A DNA stretch of 17,280 nt, taken from the NCBI GenBank assembly GCA_002469605.1, contig DKMV01000228.1, forward strand, positions 1 through 17,280. The letters run 5' to 3'. The translations under genes and the position numbers were made by a program. Positions within the stretch are counted from its first letter, which is position 1. Every line of letters starts with the position of its first letter. Shown here in pieces: positions 14,814-17,280 of this stretch. The stretch is from Leclercia sp. UBA7405. GTDB lineage: Bacteria; Pseudomonadota; Gammaproteobacteria; Enterobacterales; Enterobacteriaceae. The notes beneath the pieces were generated by a model, which worked only from the letters and a program-made list of their open reading frames with translations, made no database searches and had not been told where the DNA came from.

Positions 14814-15470
14814 ATGTCAACTAACGACGAATTGCAGCAAATTGCGCATCTGCGCCGTGAATACACCAAAGGCGGTCTGCGCCGCCAGGATCTCCCTGCT
14901 GAACCGCTGGTGCTGTTTGAGTGCTGGCTGAAGCAGGCCTGTGACGCGAAGCTCGCCGATCCCACCGCCATGGTCGTGGCAACCGTTGACGAACAGGGTC
15001 AACCTTATCAACGCATCGTGCTGCTTAAACACTACGATGATAAAGGGCTGGTCTTCTATACCAACCTCGGCAGCCGCAAAGCCCATCAGATTGAAAATAA
15101 CCCCCGCGTCAGCCTGCTGTTCCCCTGGCATATGCTGGAGCGCCAGGTGATGGTCACCGGCAAGGCCGAACGCCTCTCTACCTTTGAAGTGCTGAAGTAT
15201 TTCCACAGCCGTCCACGCGACAGCCAGATCGGCGCCTGGGTCTCTAAGCAGTCGAGCCGCATTTCGGCGCGCGGCGTGCTGGAGAGCAAGTTCATGGAGC
15301 TTAAGCAGAAGTTCCAGCAGGGCGAGGTACCCTTGCCGAGTTTCTGGGGCGGGTTCCGCATCGCCATCGATCAGATGGAGTTCTGGCAGGGGGGCGAACA
15401 CCGCCTGCATGACCGCTTTTTATACCAGCGGGATAACGAGGCGTGGAAAATCGACCGTCTCGCTCCCTGA
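14814..15470 (+). CDS. pdxH: PdxH, pyridoxine/pyridoxamine 5'-phosphate oxidase
   Basis: FMN enzyme that oxidises PNP or PMP to pyridoxal 5'-phosphate with oxygen; it is the last step of both de novo and salvage B6 synthesis. The 218-residue length equals E. coli. FMN contacts Arg67 and Lys72 ([10 protein letters not shown]) and active-site Arg197 and His199 ([10 protein letters not shown]) are present. The terminal IDRLAP motif is conserved. ATG start at 14814; the ribosome site is weak. A short GGCGC/GCGCC hairpin (14772-14787) without a T-tract lies in the 57-base gap after mliC. In E. coli pdxH, tyrS and pdxY form a complex operon, and the order and strand are the same here. Confidence 0.97.
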   Translation: MSTNDELQQIAHLRREYTKGGLRRQDLPAEPLVLFECWLKQACDAKLADPTAMVVATVDEQGQPYQRIVLLKHYDDKGLVFYTNLGSRKAHQIENNPRVSLLFPWHMLERQVMVTGKAERLSTFEVLKYFHSRPRDSQIGAWVSKQSSRISARGVLESKFMELKQKFQQGEVPLPSFWGGFRIAIDQMEFWQGGEHRLHDRFLYQRDNEAWKIDRLAP

Positions 15471-15490
15471 ACACCGAAATTTGTTGTGTT

Positions 15491-15522
15491 AAGCGCTAGC
15501 GCACGCCGCGCTGGCGCTTTAT
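15491..15522 (+). terminator. Terminator or attenuator after pdxH
   Basis: A 12-base stem AAGCGCTAGCGC / GCGCTGGCGCTT with one T-G wobble and a five-base loop ACGCC, followed by TATTCTATG. The T-tract is poor, so read-through into tyrS is likely, in keeping with the known partial co-transcription of pdxH and tyrS. Confidence 0.6.
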
Positions 15523-15595
15523 TCTATGTTTCTTTCGCACCAGGCGAAAAGTCGTGTACCGACAGAGGTGCAGTCGTTAATAAATGGAGCATTGG

Positions 15596-16870
15596 ATGGC
15601 AAGCAGTAACTTGATTAAACAATTGCAAGAGCGAGGGCTGGTAGCCCAGGTGACGGACGAAGAAGCGTTAGCTTCGCTGCTGGCGCAAGGCCCGATCGCG
15701 CTCTATTGCGGCTTCGATCCCACCGCTGACAGCTTGCATTTGGGGCATCTTGTTCCTTTGTTATGCCTGAAACGCTTCCAGCAGGCAGGCCATAAGCCTG
15801 TAGCGCTGGTGGGCGGCGCAACCGGTCTGATTGGAGACCCAAGCTTTAAAGCCGCCGAGCGTAAACTGAACACCGAAGATACCGTGCAGGAGTGGGTGGA
15901 TAAAATCCGCAAACAGGTGGCACCTTTCCTCGATTTTAACTGTGGTGAGAACTCGGCCATTGCCGCGAACAACTACGACTGGTTTGGCAGCATGAACGTG
16001 CTGACCTTCCTGCGTGATATCGGCAAGCACTTCTCAGTTAATCAGATGATCAATAAAGAAGCGGTGAAGCAGCGTCTTAACCGTGACGATCAGGGCATCT
16101 CTTTTACCGAGTTCTCCTATAACCTGCTGCAGGGCTATGACTTTGCCTGCCTGAACAAGCTGCACGGCGTCTCTCTGCAGATTGGCGGCTCCGATCAGTG
16201 GGGGAATATCACCTCCGGTATCGACCTGACCCGTCGTTTGCACCAGAATCAGGTCTTCGGTCTGACCGTACCGCTGATCACCAAGGCCGACGGCACCAAG
16301 TTTGGTAAAACCGAAGGCGGCGCGGTGTGGCTCGATCCGAAAAAGACCAGCCCGTACAAGTTCTACCAGTTCTGGATCAACACCGCCGACGCCGACGTTT
16401 ATCGCTTCCTCAAGTTCTTCACCTTTATGGATCTTGAAGAGATCAACGCTCTGGAAGAAGAAGACAAGAACAGCGGTAAAGCCCCGCGCGCGCAGTATGT
16501 GCTGGCGGATCAGGTCACCAGCCTGGTGCACGGCGAAGAGGGTCTGGCCGCGGCAAAACGCATTACCGCCAGCCTGTTTAACGGCACCCTGAGCGATCTG
16601 AGCGAAGCGGACTTCGAACAGCTCGCCCAGGACGGTGTGCCTATGGTTGAGATGGAAAAGGGCGCAGACCTGATGCAGGCGCTGGTCGATTCTGAGCTGC
16701 AGCCGTCCCGTGGGCAGGCGCGCAAGACTATCGCCTCTAACGCCATCACTATTAACGGCGAAAAACAGGCCGATCCGGAATATACCTTCACCGACGGCGA
16801 TCGTCTGTTCGGCCGCTACACGCTGCTGCGTCGCGGTAAGAAGAATTTCTGTCTGGTCTGCTGGAAGTAA
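15596..16870 (+). CDS. tyrS: Tyrosyl-tRNA synthetase
   Basis: Class I aminoacyl-tRNA synthetase, homodimeric, charging tRNA-Tyr. The product has 424 residues as in E. coli. The HIGH-type motif HLGH is at 48-51, the KMSKS-type motif KFGKT at 235-239. Tyrosine-binding residues lie in [10 protein letters not shown] and in the GGSDQWGN loop (197-204). The C-terminal S4-like RNA-binding domain runs from about 355 ([19 protein letters not shown]). An ATG four codons upstream (15584) is in frame, but the start at 15596 has TGGAG at 6 bases and gives the expected [11 protein letters not shown] 6-bp hairpin (15533-15549) lies in the leader. A strong terminator follows. Confidence 0.98.
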   Translation: MASSNLIKQLQERGLVAQVTDEEALASLLAQGPIALYCGFDPTADSLHLGHLVPLLCLKRFQQAGHKPVALVGGATGLIGDPSFKAAERKLNTEDTVQEWVDKIRKQVAPFLDFNCGENSAIAANNYDWFGSMNVLTFLRDIGKHFSVNQMINKEAVKQRLNRDDQGISFTEFSYNLLQGYDFACLNKLHGVSLQIGGSDQWGNITSGIDLTRRLHQNQVFGLTVPLITKADGTKFGKTEGGAVWLDPKKTSPYKFYQFWINTADADVYRFLKFFTFMDLEEINALEEEDKNSGKAPRAQYVLADQVTSLVHGEEGLAAAKRITASLFNGTLSDLSEADFEQLAQDGVPMVEMEKGADLMQALVDSELQPSRGQARKTIASNAITINGEKQADPEYTFTDGDRLFGRYTLLRRGKKNFCLVCWK

Positions 16871-16884
16871 TAAAAGAGTACTCA

Positions 16885-16916
16885 GGGGCGTGGGAAACCA
16901 CGCCCCTTTAATTTTT
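16885..16916 (+). terminator. Intrinsic terminator after tyrS
   Basis: GGGGCGTGG-GAAA-CCACGCCCC, a 9-bp GC-rich stem with a stable GNRA tetraloop, followed by TTTAATTTTT. It ends only 20 bases before the pdxY ATG, so it should limit read-through from tyrS into pdxY. No independent pdxY promoter fits in the remaining space. Confidence 0.88.
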
Positions 16917-16936
16917 CAGGGTTGTGGTAAGTAAAA

Positions 16937-17280
16937 ATGAAGAACATCCTCGCCATCCAGTCCCACGTAGTATTTGGCCACGCTGGCAACAGCGCCGCAG
17001 AGTTCCCGATGCGCCGTCTTGGGGCTAACGTCTGGCCCCTCAACACCGTGCAGTTCTCCAACCACACGCAGTATGGCCAGTGGACCGGCTGCGTGATGCC
17101 GCCCGCCCATCTGACCGAAGTGGTTCAGGGCATTGCGGCAATCGACAAACTTAAAACCTGCGATGCGGTGCTGAGCGGCTATCTGGGCTCGGCGGAGCAG
17201 GGCGAGCATATTCTCGGCATCGTGCGCCAGGTGAAGGCCGCTAACCCTAACGCGAAATACTTCTGCGATCCGGTGATGGG
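16937..17280 (+). CDS. pdxY: PdxY, pyridoxal kinase (N-terminal part, runs off the window)
   Basis: ATP-dependent kinase of the ribokinase/PfkB superfamily that phosphorylates pyridoxal in vitamin B6 salvage. The first roughly 114 of about 287 residues are visible: [20 protein letters not shown] (pyridoxal-binding Ser-His-Val segment), [16 protein letters not shown], the helix [16 protein letters not shown] and the start of the FCDPVMG motif at the window end. It closely matches E. coli PdxY. The ATG at 16937 follows a weak GGTAAG. Together with pdxH it brackets tyrS, as in E. coli. The strong terminator just upstream implies low expression or dependence on anti-termination or read-through. 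Confidence 0.95.
   Translation, partial: MKNILAIQSHVVFGHAGNSAAEFPMRRLGANVWPLNTVQFSNHTQYGQWTGCVMPPAHLTEVVQGIAAIDKLKTCDAVLSGYLGSAEQGEHILGIVRQVKAANPNAKYFCDPVM

Noticed and set aside
1..17280. CRISPR arrays, tRNA or rRNA genes, toxin-antitoxin pairs, phage genes
   Set aside because: None seen; the window is densely filled by conserved housekeeping and stress genes with short gaps.

Overview
The window is ordinary chromosomal DNA from a member of the Enterobacteriaceae. Nearly every protein closely resembles its Escherichia coli or Salmonella counterpart as I recall them, and the gene order follows the E. coli purR-ydhP to pdxY neighbourhood. The GC-rich codon use and the gene content suggest the Enterobacter/Leclercia/Lelliottia/Kosakonia/Klebsiella side of the family, but I cannot name a genus. 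Twenty-one protein genes were found, two of them cut by the window ends (ydhP on the left, pdxY on the right). I see no rRNA, tRNA, insertion sequence, CRISPR array or prophage gene.

Left part (1-3300): the end of the MFS transporter ydhP, the peptidoglycan endopeptidase mepH, the monothiol glutaredoxin grxD, RNase T (rnt) and glyoxalase I (gloA). Two genes that flank these in E. coli are missing here: sodB (between ydhP and mepH) and lhr (between grxD and rnt).

Middle part (3300-8660): the electrophile-detoxification set nemR-nemA-gloA on the minus strand, with a textbook NemR operator before nemR. There is also a terminator-like hairpin and a second NemR-like inverted repeat between nemR and nemA. 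A complete EptA/MCR-family phosphoethanolamine transferase gene sits between nemR and ydhL, where E. coli has only a divergent promoter region. It has a plausible PmrA-type promoter. Then come ydhL, the aldo/keto reductase ydhF and the periplasmic Cu,Zn superoxide dismutase sodC.

Right part (8635-17280): the ydhIJK efflux operon (minus strand) runs divergently from slyA, whose promoter carries a perfect SlyA site. The lipoprotein gene slyB has a PhoP-type promoter and is followed by anmK (anhydroMurNAc kinase) and mliC (lysozyme inhibitor lipoprotein). The B6-salvage and translation group pdxH-tyrS-pdxY ends the window.

The recurring theme is envelope and oxidant/electrophile stress: lipid A modification, lysozyme inhibition, peptidoglycan recycling and cleavage, SlyB, SlyA, SodC, NemR/NemA/GloA. 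The most notable item is the extra phosphoethanolamine transferase with its own PmrA-like box, inserted next to the NemR operator. I found no clearly new biological system. The other findings are regulatory structures and local gene-order differences.
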